A stretch of DNA of 64,000 bases, taken from positions 124,001-188,000 of the forward strand of contig CAUJCM010000004.1 in assembly GCA_963169655.1 (NCBI GenBank), written 5' to 3'. This stretch comes from Patescibacteria group bacterium. Lineage in GTDB: Bacteria > Patescibacteriota > Gracilibacteria > UBA1369. The notes under the pieces are model-generated. The model had not been told where the DNA came from and ran no database searches. It was given only the letters and a program-made list of their open reading frames with translations. Positions within the stretch are counted from its first letter, which is position 1. Every line of letters begins with the position of its first letter. A program made the translations under genes and the position numbers. This document shows positions 26,577 through 34,666 of this stretch, in pieces.

Positions 26577-27174
26577 TGTTAAAGTTAATAAACTTGTTAA
26601 TTTCATCTCTTATTTTAGATATATTGTCATGGATAGGTATATTATCGGAGTTATCTATTTCTAAAACACTTTGATTAATACTAGATAAATATTTTGAAGC
26701 CTTTTCAAATAATTTAAGCTCAGTTTCTGGTTCAAAATCTTTCTCAAATCTTGTTATTTTATTTCTAAGTAATAATCTTTGTTTAATATTATTGGAATCA
26801 CAATATACAATAATATTTAAATTAGGTTTTATTATATGAGAATTGATTTGTTGGATAAAACTTATATTTACATTATCTAATACTTGATAAACTAATGAAG
26901 ACACAAAATATCTATCAGAAATAACTATTTTTCTGGCTTTTAGATTAGGCTCTATTACTGTTTTTATATGATGATATCTATCTGCAGCTATTAGACAAGC
27001 AAGAGATAATCCGTGAATTTCATTATGTAAGTTTCGAATTAGTTGACCAATTTCACTTTCAGTAGGTTCTTTAGTAATAATAAAATTAAGCCCATCTTTT
27101 TTTAGACTCTTACTTAGATGTTTAATTAAGGTAGATTTACCTGCTCCATTTGGTCTATCTAGTGAAATTAACAT
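26563..27174 (-). CDS. tmk: dTMP kinase, second copy
   Basis: This 203-residue thymidylate kinase has P-loop DRPNGAGKST (residues 6-15), the substrate-binding KEPTESEIGQLIR stretch, and the canonical SDRYFVSSLVYQ motif (about 92-103). The LID region has RLLLRNKITRFE. It is more canonical than the copy near dut and reads like a mobile or phage-type enzyme. It starts 3 bases after the terminal stop of the decayed radical-SAM gene and overlaps the UDG-like gene, forming one minus-strand unit. Confidence 0.85.
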   Translation of the reverse strand: MLISLDRPNGAGKSTLIKHLSKSLKKDGLNFIITKEPTESEIGQLIRNLHNEIHGLSLACLIAADRYHHIKTVIEPNLKARKIVISDRYFVSSLVYQVLDNVNISFIQQINSHIIKPNLNIIVYCDSNNIKQRLLLRNKITRFEKDFEPETELKLFEKASKYLSSINQSVLEIDNSDNIPIHDNISKIRDEINKFINFNNENK

Positions 27175-27177
27175 ATG

Positions 27178-28510
27178 TTATTGTTTATTAAGCTGGTTCG
27201 TTAATTCAATATATTTCTCTATTAAATAATCTCTTTCGATATTATCTTCTTCCAATTTAAAATTAAAGTGATCTCTTCCAGTTTTTCGACTTAAACGAGA
27301 ATCATGGATAATGTTCTTATTATAAGTTTTTTGAAAATATTGCTCATATAGTTTTCTGTATTTTCATATGGTCTATATCTAAACACACTAAACCTAATTT
27401 TAGCTTGCTTTTTATTATCAAGATCTTTAAGGCTTAAAGCTAACTGATATGTCATTTCCATATCAACTTCACTTTCCATTGGAAAACCATAAATAAGAAA
27501 AATCTTAAGATTTATTCCTGCTGTAATGATTTTATTAACTACTTCTTTTATTTTAGAAACATCTGACACTTTATGGATTTTTTTAAGGATATTTGGTGAA
27601 CCAGACTCAACCCCTATAAATAGTTCATAACACCCAGATTTTTTTAATTTGATTATATCCTTTAATTCTATATTTTTAAATGTATTTATATGTGCCATTG
27701 CTCTCCATTCTAATAATTTAAAATTATTAAATAATGAAGCTGCTTCTAATATGGTACATTTATTTGTTCAAAATAGATCATCAAGTACCCATAATATATG
27801 ATAAATTACTTGTTTCATCCAACAATTGATGAATTTCTTGTTGTATATTATTTAATGACCTTCTACGAGATTTCACATTAATATTTCTAGTAATAGCTGA
27901 TCCACAAAATGCACAATTATAAATACATCCTCTCGTAGCAACTATACAAGCTTCTAAAAGATTATTATGTAATCCAACTCCATTGTTTAATAAAATGGTT
28001 CTATCTATGCTAGCAGTATCTATGTTTTGGTTATAAAACTCTGAAGATGAATCTATAATAAATAATCTATTATTTTTAATATGTCGATTAGGTATTAAAC
28101 GTGTATTTTTATTAAGCAGATCTGATATAATCAATTCTCCATCTCCTAAAACAACATCAATACTATTTGAAACATTTAAGTTTAGAATTTCAGTTTCAAT
28201 TCCTTTTAGACCTGCTCCCCCAATAATAAATTTAATAGAGGAAGCAAAATTTTCAATAATTGAAATAACTTCATTTTTATTCACTGTGAATATATTTAGA
28301 GCTACCATTTGTAGTGGTGACTTTTGGATATATTCAATTGTTTTTTATCACTCATACCCAGGTTACTAGCATCTAGTAAGTCTACTTCAAAACCATGGTT
28401 TTTTGCACTAGTAGCTACTTGTGCTAAACCTAAAGGAGGTACATAATCTTCACTGATAAATTAAAATCCTTATCTGATAATGGACTATTTATGAATAATA
28501 TCTTATCCAT
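27178..28510 (-). pseudogene. decayed B12-binding radical SAM protein
   Basis: Reading frames must be joined at least four times. MDKILFINSPLSDKDFNLS starts at 28510 and a shift occurs near 28452. DYVPPLGLAQVATSAKNHGF (B12-binding-type start) follows, with another shift near 28325. Next comes the frame with RGCIYNCAFCGSA, the CxxxCxxC cluster motif, and a shift near 27790. LDDLF follows, then an in-frame TGA at 27768-27770 and a long frame with FIGVESGSPNILKKIHK. A one-base deletion near 27347 restores YIEQYFQKTYNKN to the TAA at 27178-27180. The intact gene would have encoded about 440 residues. Confidence 0.85.
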
Positions 28511-28545
28511 TTTAAAATTTATATCTACATTAATATTAAAATAAT

Positions 28546-28830
28546 ATGTTATTATTGCAAGATGTTTTAAGAGAACTACAAAAAATAAAAAATACTGCAA
28601 TTTTACTACAAATGATTAAAGTATCTGAGGAGATGGGAGAATTATCAAATGAAATTCTACACCATTACAAACATCAAAGAAAAAGTAAAATTCAAAATAG
28701 TAGTCTTTCTAATGAACTAGCAGATGTTATTTTTTCTGTTTTATTACTTGGAATCTTACTAGAAATAGATATTGATTTATCTTTAACTAGTAAGTTGAAC
28801 ATTTTAAAAGAAAGATATCAAACAAATTAA
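28546..28830 (+). CDS. MazG-like nucleotide pyrophosphohydrolase
   Basis: This 94-residue all-alpha protein has the MazG metal motifs SEEMGELSNE (E-E-x-x-E, about residues 27-36) and NELADVIFS (the E-x-x-D helix, about 56-64). Single-domain MazG-like enzymes hydrolyse (d)NTPs to NMPs and PPi for nucleotide house-cleaning and are common in phages and mobile cassettes. It is divergent from the radical-SAM pseudogene and 36 bases from its start, completing the nucleotide-themed segment. Confidence 0.8.
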   Translation: MLLLQDVLRELQKIKNTAILLQMIKVSEEMGELSNEILHHYKHQRKSKIQNSSLSNELADVIFSVLLLGILLEIDIDLSLTSKLNILKERYQTN

Positions 28831-28914
28831 ATATGAGTTAAAAATATAGATTAACTAAATTAATGTATTAATTTACAAGAAATAAATAAAAAAAAGATAA
28901 ATTTTCTATTAAAA

Positions 28915-29019
28915 ATGAATTCAAAAAATTTTATAGATTCAATAGAAAATCTAGGTAGAAAATTATTTTTATTTGCGATCAGTTTTGTTGGTGTTATTTT
29001 AATGGTAATCAATAACTAA
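28915..29019 (+). pseudogene. remnant 3' end of a second DMT transporter
   Basis: A 34-codon frame (MNSKNFIDSIENLGRKLFLF and onward) aligns with the last residues of the intact transporter, where ENLRRKLFLFAISFIGVIL reads ENLGRKLFLFAISFVGVIL. Differences are mostly third-position or Ile/Val, so it was once a functional coding sequence under selection. It lies 8 bases before tRNA-Pro. It is most simply the tail of an older allele left when the block 25.2-28.9 kb was inserted or exchanged. Confidence 0.75.
28958..29019 (+). repeat. direct repeat, copy B (scar)
   Basis: The partner of 26037-26098 in the same orientation, about 2.9 kb apart. It is diverged at several bases, so it is not a recent perfect duplication. 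Confidence 0.82.
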
Positions 29020-29027
29020 ATATTTCT

Positions 29028-29104
29028 CGGGGTGTAGCGCAGTTGGCTAGCGCGTACGCATGGGGTGCGTGAGGTCGAGGGTTCAAGTCCCTCCACTCCG
29101 ACCA
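29028..29104 (+). tRNA. tRNA-Pro (anticodon GGG)
   Basis: Acceptor CGGGGTG/CACTCCG (one G-U), anticodon stem TACGC/GCGTG with loop ATGGGGT giving GGG, T-loop GGTTCAAGTCC, A discriminator and encoded CCA. A run of about 14 Ts follows almost immediately and probably terminates it. Confidence 0.94.
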
Positions 29105-29128
29105 AATATTTTTTTTTTTTTAAAACTT

Positions 29129-29581
29129 ATGAAACTATTTTTCAAAAAAAGGCCTTTAAATTGGATAACCATATTTTGGTATTTTTCCAATGTTTTGATT
29201 TTCTTATATGCAATGGCATTGATGTATTCTAATTTGACTATTAATGGAACAGATTTTGGCATATTTTTTAGGTATATTAGAGCCATTCCAGGAATATTAG
29301 TATTATTAATTAGTACGATAGCTGAAATTTTTCTGCAACAATTTGAGAGAAATAAGAAAAACACTTTAAATGATATAATTAAAAGTATTACTGATATTCC
29401 CAAAGATGCAGCTAGCCAAGGACTCTTAATCTTTTACCTTAAATTTTTATGGCGAACGGTGATTGTTGGTCTTTTAAGAGCTACTGTGCTACTTATAGTA
29501 TCTTTTATTTTAATTATAATTTTATTCGGTATCTACCAGATCTTGATGGGTATAATTCAATTAATTATGAATATATTCTGA
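29129..29581 (+). CDS. small polytopic membrane protein, unknown
   Basis: This is 150 residues from ATG 29129; a longer in-frame start would lie inside tRNA-Pro. Three hydrophobic segments are visible: ITIFWYFSNVLIFLYAMALM (about 13-32), IPGILVLLISTIAEIFL (about 53-69) and a long C-terminal stretch at about 105-150. A short charged loop lies before the last. I do not recognise the family. It ends in tandem TGA TGA followed by GAT TAA, unlike the TAA/TAG stops of almost all its neighbours. Confidence 0.65.
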   Translation: MKLFFKKRPLNWITIFWYFSNVLIFLYAMALMYSNLTINGTDFGIFFRYIRAIPGILVLLISTIAEIFLQQFERNKKNTLNDIIKSITDIPKDAASQGLLIFYLKFLWRTVIVGLLRATVLLIVSFILIIILFGIYQILMGIIQLIMNIF

Positions 29582-29694
29582 TGAGATTAACATTTCTCAC
29601 TACTTTTTAAATATGTATAAATTGTTTTAAAAATAAAAAATTACTAACTAATATAAAATATTGGTTTTATTTTTTGATACAGCCAAATATGTTT

Positions 29695-29722
29695 TTGACA
29701 AATTGTTGTTTTAATTTAATAT
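29695..29722 (+). promoter_or_regulatory. sigma70-type promoter of the second repeat protein
   Basis: Consensus TTGACA (29695-29700), 16-bp spacer, TAATAT (29717-29722), 36 bases before the ATG. Confidence 0.65.
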
Positions 29723-29758
29723 ATCGTCACTAGTCAATTTGAATTTAATAAAAAATTT

Positions 29759-30847
29759 ATGAATGATAAACAATTACACTTACCACAAAATGATTTTAGA
29801 GGCTTAACTAGCGATGAAAATATATGTACTGATGACTTATCAAATAAAGAAAATATAATCCATGATTCAGTTTCAAATAAACAACTACTACTTCCAATTG
29901 ATGAGTTTAGTGATTTACGTTTTGAAAAATCAGTTCCTCAAGTTGAATTAAACTTAAGAGAATTAGAAGAAAATACAAATGAAATGTTTAATTATCTTAA
30001 TTCTAGAGAGATAGAGGAATTAGAGAAAATATATTTGCAAAGTGCGAAATATCTTGAAGAAATTCTTAAGACTAATGATGATAGTGAAATTCAAAAGATT
30101 TTAAACTCAATACCAAATGACCTGCATATCAATATTGCTTTATCATTGATAAATCAAGGTAAAACCGAACTTTTACTAAATCACTTTAGCTATTTCTGTG
30201 GTATACCTGAAAAATATCATCTAAGCCTCTTATTTGAAATTATGTATTTAGGACCTAATCAGGCTTCTATTTTGATAAAGTATTTTTCTAAATTAAGTGG
30301 GATTCCGGCTAATCTTCATTTATTTATCGTTAATAAATTTGTAGATGAAGGATATGGTTTTCAAGTTGCTTCTAATTTTGATGCTTTCTATGGGATTCCA
30401 AAAGAGGTTCACTGGGATATTATTAAAGAAATCTGCGAAATGAATGGAGGTTGGATAATATTACAAAATATCACTAAATTTTATTTAACTCCTGATCATT
30501 ATTTTGAATTTATTCAATCTGTTATTAATAGAGGTGAAAGTTTTGCTGCATTAGAAGGAATTGCAAAGCTATATCAAAATGACCCTGAAAATCAACTTAA
30601 ATTAGCAGAGAAGTTAATCAAGGCTGGTTATGGGCAGTGGTTTGCAATCTATTTTGGAATTACTCTTGCTAAAACTTTACCCAAAAAAGATCATCTTGCT
30701 GTTGCTGACATGTTAATACAAAATGGAGAGGCTAAAATTTTAAGAAATTATATAGACAGCTTTAATGGCATTCCTCAACCTATTAAAAAATTATTTTTAC
30801 TTTTAGGAGAATTTAATGACTATATGGAGGAAAAAAAGAAATTATAA
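29759..30847 (+). CDS. second 31-residue-repeat protein (paralog)
   Basis: This 362-residue soluble protein has a charged N-terminal region of about 115 residues. About seven copies follow of the same 31-residue repeat seen at 18147-19604, for example LHLFIVNKFVDEGYGFQVAS, NFDAFYGIPKE, DHLAVADMLIQNGEAKILRN and YIDSFNGIPQP. The shared pattern is H at repeat position 2, a glycine near position 14 and a closing F-x-GIP/GI. It has its own promoter and terminator. Function unknown; an alpha-solenoid scaffold is the likely structure. Confidence 0.78.
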   Translation: MNDKQLHLPQNDFRGLTSDENICTDDLSNKENIIHDSVSNKQLLLPIDEFSDLRFEKSVPQVELNLRELEENTNEMFNYLNSREIEELEKIYLQSAKYLEEILKTNDDSEIQKILNSIPNDLHINIALSLINQGKTELLLNHFSYFCGIPEKYHLSLLFEIMYLGPNQASILIKYFSKLSGIPANLHLFIVNKFVDEGYGFQVASNFDAFYGIPKEVHWDIIKEICEMNGGWIILQNITKFYLTPDHYFEFIQSVINRGESFAALEGIAKLYQNDPENQLKLAEKLIKAGYGQWFAIYFGITLAKTLPKKDHLAVADMLIQNGEAKILRNYIDSFNGIPQPIKKLFLLLGEFNDYMEEKKKL

Positions 30848-30877
30848 TAAATGGTTATTTTTATTATAAAAAATGTT

Positions 30878-30915
30878 AAATTAAGATAGCAGAATTTAAA
30901 CTGCTATTTTTAATT
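30878..30915 (+). terminator. intrinsic terminator after the second repeat protein
   Basis: Stem ATAGCAG/CTGCTAT (30886-30892 with 30901-30907), extended by A/T pairs and followed by a T-rich tail. Confidence 0.78.
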
Positions 30916-30937
30916 AATATTTTGACTATAAAGAGGG

Positions 30938-31954
30938 ATGACTTTTATTAGAGAAAATTATGATCTTCAAACTTTAAACACTTTAGCAATTAAAGCTAAT
31001 TCTCGCTACTTCTCACAAATTAATAATATCAATGAATTAATAGAGATTATTAAATTTGCAAAAAATAATGATTTACAGATTTTAATTTTAGGAGGAGGTA
31101 GTAATTTAATTTTTAGTAAAGATTGGGAGGGTATTACTCTATTAAATTCAATTAAAGGTATTGAAGTCATTAATGAGAATGAAAAGGAAGTTGAATTAAA
31201 AGTTGGATCAGGAGAAAATTGGCATAATTTTGTTTTATATACATTAGATAATAATTTTTTTGGATTAGAGAATTTAGCTTTAATACCGGGTACGGTTGGT
31301 GCTGGACCTGTTCAAAATATTGGAGCTTATGGTTGTGAAATTAAAGATTTTATTATAAAAGTTGAGGTTTTAGACTTGGAAGATAAACAAATAAAAACTT
31401 TCGATAATAAAGATTGTAATTTTTCTTATCGTAAAAGTATTTTTCAAAACTATGGTAAATATTTTATTACTCAAGTTTATTTTAAATTATCTAAATTAGA
31501 GAATAATGTTTTAAGTTATCCTGCATTAATTACTTACTTCCAAAATATAAATATGGACTTAAGTATAGTTACTCCGAAAGATATTTGCGAAGCAGTAATT
31601 GAAATTAGAAGTTTAAAATTACCTGATTATAAAAATATTCCTAATGTAGGAAGTTTTTTTAAAAACCCGATTATTAGTAATGAACATTTTCTAAAATTAA
31701 AAGATTTTTTTCCAAATTTGGTAGCTTTTAAAAATGAAAATAATTGGAAAATCGCTGCTGGTTGGTTGATAGATCAATGTGGATTTAAAGGTTTTAAAGA
31801 TAATGGAATTTCTACTTATGATAAAAATGCTTTAGTAATAATTAATATTGAAAGTAAAACAGGGAAAGAAATTTTAAATTTTGCAAAAATTATTCAAGAT
31901 AAAGTAAAAGAAATTTTTGATATTAATTTAGAAATTGAACCAAGAATTATTTAA
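30938..31954 (+). CDS. murB: UDP-N-acetylenolpyruvoylglucosamine reductase
   Basis: MurB (338 aa) makes UDP-MurNAc with FAD and NADPH. The FAD-binding segments ILGGGSNLIF and PGTVGAGPVQNIGAYG (about 119-134) are diagnostic. The catalytic serine block is NVGSFFKNP (about 239-247), and the C-terminal EIEPRII carries the conserved Glu. A Tyr in the FSYRKSIF segment fits the type I enzyme. A GAGGG stretch abuts the ATG with almost no spacing, so it is a doubtful ribosome-binding site. A terminator shared with the convergent reductase follows. Confidence 0.94.
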   Translation: MTFIRENYDLQTLNTLAIKANSRYFSQINNINELIEIIKFAKNNDLQILILGGGSNLIFSKDWEGITLLNSIKGIEVINENEKEVELKVGSGENWHNFVLYTLDNNFFGLENLALIPGTVGAGPVQNIGAYGCEIKDFIIKVEVLDLEDKQIKTFDNKDCNFSYRKSIFQNYGKYFITQVYFKLSKLENNVLSYPALITYFQNINMDLSIVTPKDICEAVIEIRSLKLPDYKNIPNVGSFFKNPIISNEHFLKLKDFFPNLVAFKNENNWKIAAGWLIDQCGFKGFKDNGISTYDKNALVIINIESKTGKEILNFAKIIQDKVKEIFDINLEIEPRII

Positions 31955-31957
31955 AAT

Positions 31958-31982
31958 AAAAGAGGACAATTAGTCCCCTTTT
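31958..31982. terminator. terminator between convergent murB and nrdJ
   Basis: Stem AAAAGAGGAC/GTCCCCTTTT with one mismatch and a 5-nt loop has T- or A-tracts on both sides, so it can serve both strands. Confidence 0.75.
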
Positions 31983-32007
31983 ATATTTTAATTAAAGATT
32001 CATTTTT

Positions 32008-34341
32008 TTATGCTTTTGATTTTGAAGTAGATGAAACTATATCAACTTCACAAGCACCACCTGCACAAGCTAATTCTTTTTTCTGTTCTGTTTCGTCTTG
32101 TAATTCATACATCACTAGTTTTGCATAATTAATTTCTGGGATTTTAGCTACCATTTCCTCATATGTTGCTTGATCAATTTCTTCATATGGAGCAAGTCGA
32201 TAGACGTGGTCAAATCTTGGTAGGAAGGAAAGACCTCCAATAATATCCCAATTTTTTTGCACCCAATTGAGTACAGGAATCCATTCATCTTCACCAATAG
32301 AAATTGTTGCAGAAGGATTATGTTCTGTATAATTTAATTTTACATTCTTCCAATATTCTAATTGGTCCAAAGCCGTAATATCATTTTTAAATATATTTCC
32401 TGGTGCTGCTACAGGAAATGAAAGCACATAGGTGTTGGCATTGTCTTCTGTTTGCCCAACTTCTGGCTGACAAGGAAAGCCTTGTTCTTTTAACATTTTA
32501 AAAAGTGAGTCGGTTGCAGAAATTCTAACTCTTCTAATATAATATTTGGAATGCCTTGGATGAATTCCTGAAGAAGTATTAAAGGTTTGTGAAACAGTAC
32601 CAGATGGTTTTACAGACGTAATAGCTGTAGCAGGATTGATTCCAAACCTTTTTGAATATTCTTCATTAACTTTAATTGTTTCTTCTCTTAAAGATTTTAA
32701 AGTTTCAGGCTTTCTAGCTTCTTCACAATCCCATTGTCCTGTGACAGATACTCCAAGCAACCTTTCTTCTTGGCAATTGTCTGACCATTCCTTAGAAATA
32801 TATGAAAAATTAGTTAAAGATGCTTGATAAGTTCCTAGGATAGTAGCAAGTCTTATTTTTTCTAATAATTTTTCTTTTGTATCACCATCACGAGCAATTA
32901 CTTCTGTTAAGTTACAAAATTGTTTAGATTGTAAAATAATTTCTCCACATGGATTGGAACCAATAGAACCAGTTACTTTTCCATCTTTTAATATCCCTTT
33001 TTTCTTGAAATAAGCTTTTCTTCTTTCTGGCAATGTTTTATTTAAAGATCCTCTATTAAAAATCCCTCTTTCTCCTGAGCCACTTTTCATTAAAGCCATC
33101 CACTCCTCCATTAATTCTGTATTTGAAGGTGTGCTTTCATATACAGCAGAATTATTAGAAATTGATCTATGTGGGTCAGTAATATAAAATTGGCCTTTTT
33201 TAGCATCTCTTAATTCAATATCGTCTAAATCTGAAAGTGAAATCATAGCAGTTCTTCTTACCCCTCCAGACACAACACATTCCCCAATTTTACAAATAAT
33301 ATCATGTGCATCAATACTTCTAAGTCTTTTTCCTCTTCTTTTAATAATTGTAGCCCTTGCAAAATTTAACAAATCCTTTAAAGGATCTGGACCAGAAGCT
33401 TTTCCTCCCATTGTCTCTAATCTTGATCCAGCTGGCCTAATTAAAGAATAATCAAATTTAATATCTTTTCCTGCATACCATGTTTTGAGTCCCATAGTTA
33501 AAGCGTCACACCAACCTTCCTTAGAGTCAGTTACAATATGCGTAGGAATTTCACCTGATATTCTATGTTGTTTAGCAATTTGAGGTAATTGTTCAATATT
33601 TTGGCTTTCAACAGAAAATCCAACGCCACAACCTTGCATTGATAAATACATAATTTCAGCAAAGTCTTCAATTTTAGATGGGGCGATGAAAGAACAATTA
33701 TAAGCACAAGTATTACATCTTTTTGCTGGTCCTCCTGCGAATTGCATTAAACGCATTGAAGGCATAATTTCTTGTCTTAAAATTGCCTCTCTAATATCTG
33801 AGTATTCTTGAGTTGTTAATTTATCCCCAAGATTTTCTTTCATAAAATCTATATAGCGATCAACAGTTTCTATCCAAGTTTCCCTTCTCCCTTCTGATTT
33901 AATCCATCTAGCATATGTACGGAGATAAACAAACTCTCCAAGCGGATTGTCTTTAAAATATTTCTTACTTTCTAATGCTAGAAGTTGTAAATGTTCTGGT
34001 ACTGGTTTTGATTCTTCTCTTTTCTTTGTTCTTTCTGATCTATAAATAATATAAGCTTTTGCAGTAGCTGGAAAATGTTGATTCATTAATTCAATTTCAA
34101 CAAAATCTTGTACTATTTCAACTGTAGGCACAAAAGAAGGATTTTTTCTATGCTCTCTTAATAATTGAACTTCTACTGAAACAGCAATTAATTCGGGACT
34201 TCCTTTCTTATATTCATCTGTAGCATTCATGGCCTTTTCTACAGCATTGATAATTTTATTAATATCAAATGGTACTTCACTACCATCTCTTTTTAATATA
34301 GTTTTTAGCGAAGTACGAGTCGCCATGGTGCTTACATTCAT
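32008..34341 (-). CDS. nrdJ: adenosylcobalamin-dependent (class II) ribonucleotide reductase
   Basis: This enzyme of about 777 residues reduces ribonucleotides using adenosylcobalamin. An N-terminal ATP-cone (LKRDGSEVPFDINKI) is followed by the barrel with MRLMQFAGGPAKRCNTCAYN, FSVESQNIEQLP, and the active-site NPCGEIIL loop with its Cys and Glu. The VKPSGTVSQTFNTSSGIHPR block and the shuttle pair CAGGAC near the C-terminus point to the monomeric RTPR-like type. I prefer ATG 34341 (34326 is possible): the ATG at 34380 lies inside a predicted NrdR box. No other reductase subunits are nearby. Confidence 0.92.
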   Translation of the reverse strand: MNVSTMATRTSLKTILKRDGSEVPFDINKIINAVEKAMNATDEYKKGSPELIAVSVEVQLLREHRKNPSFVPTVEIVQDFVEIELMNQHFPATAKAYIIYRSERTKKREESKPVPEHLQLLALESKKYFKDNPLGEFVYLRTYARWIKSEGRRETWIETVDRYIDFMKENLGDKLTTQEYSDIREAILRQEIMPSMRLMQFAGGPAKRCNTCAYNCSFIAPSKIEDFAEIMYLSMQGCGVGFSVESQNIEQLPQIAKQHRISGEIPTHIVTDSKEGWCDALTMGLKTWYAGKDIKFDYSLIRPAGSRLETMGGKASGPDPLKDLLNFARATIIKRRGKRLRSIDAHDIICKIGECVVSGGVRRTAMISLSDLDDIELRDAKKGQFYITDPHRSISNNSAVYESTPSNTELMEEWMALMKSGSGERGIFNRGSLNKTLPERRKAYFKKKGILKDGKVTGSIGSNPCGEIILQSKQFCNLTEVIARDGDTKEKLLEKIRLATILGTYQASLTNFSYISKEWSDNCQEERLLGVSVTGQWDCEEARKPETLKSLREETIKVNEEYSKRFGINPATAITSVKPSGTVSQTFNTSSGIHPRHSKYYIRRVRISATDSLFKMLKEQGFPCQPEVGQTEDNANTYVLSFPVAAPGNIFKNDITALDQLEYWKNVKLNYTEHNPSATISIGEDEWIPVLNWVQKNWDIIGGLSFLPRFDHVYRLAPYEEIDQATYEEMVAKIPEINYAKLVMYELQDETEQKKELACAGGACEVDIVSSTSKSKA

Positions 34342-34376
34342 ATGTAAAAGAGGGTTAAATAAATAAAAAGGTAAAA

Positions 34377-34424
34377 ACACTACTTATTGAGGGTCTAGGG
34401 AGAACTAAACACAATATATTGTGC
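34377..34424 (-). promoter_or_regulatory. tandem NrdR boxes upstream of nrdJ
   Basis: Two 16-bp elements, ACACTACTTATTGAGG (34377-34392, imperfect) and ACACAATATATTGTGC (34409-34424, a near-perfect palindrome), start 32 bp apart. That is the known spacing of paired NrdR boxes, whose consensus is roughly ACACWATATATWGTGT. They lie just downstream of the predicted start point, which suits repression. Confidence 0.65.
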
Positions 34425-34433
34425 TTTGATGAT

Positions 34434-34461
34434 ATATTATCATCTGAAAAATATTTTGCAA
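34434..34461 (-). promoter_or_regulatory. promoter of nrdJ
   Basis: On the minus strand: TTGCAA (34461-34456), 16-bp spacer, TAATAT (34439-34434). The -10 lies within a further inverted repeat GATGATA/TATCATC (34428-34444). Confidence 0.55.
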
Positions 34462-34605
34462 ACTTGATAAAATTACAAAGTTATGGAAGTAAATTGCTGG
34501 ATGCTTACAAACTTTATTAAGCTTTTTTTATAAAAATTTAAAGCTGGAATAACATCGAAAACTTTTCTTGTAAATTTGAAAATATTTCCTAAATTTTTAT
34601 ATAAA

Positions 34606-34638
34606 AAAAGAAGACATAAATTTGATATGTCTTCTTTT
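34606..34638 (-). terminator. intrinsic terminator after the SLH gene
   Basis: A 13-bp perfect stem (AAAAGAAGACATA and its complement) with a 7-nt loop. On the minus strand it runs into a long T-tract, 29 bases past the stop codon. Confidence 0.88.
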
Positions 34639-34666
34639 ATAAATTAATACATATTTTTAATTAACA

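Noticed and set aside
27291-28308. Two separate small radical-SAM-related genes
   Set aside because: The frames join into one protein through indels and a TGA, and the second frame begins inside the expected barrel. They are fragments of a single pseudogene.
29060-29128. Longer N-terminus for the membrane protein after tRNA-Pro
   Set aside because: The upstream in-frame ATG is inside tRNA-Pro, and the added peptide is a translation of the tRNA 3' half.
34428-34444. GATGATA/TATCATC as a further NrdR box
   Set aside because: Its centre is about 20 bp from the good box, not 31-32 bp, and it lacks the CAC/GTG ends. It more likely just contains the -10 of the promoter.
34341-34666. Cobalamin riboswitch upstream of the B12-dependent reductase
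   Set aside because: I looked for a B12-box-like conserved element and a long structured leader and saw neither. The interval holds the NrdR boxes, a promoter and the terminator of the next gene.
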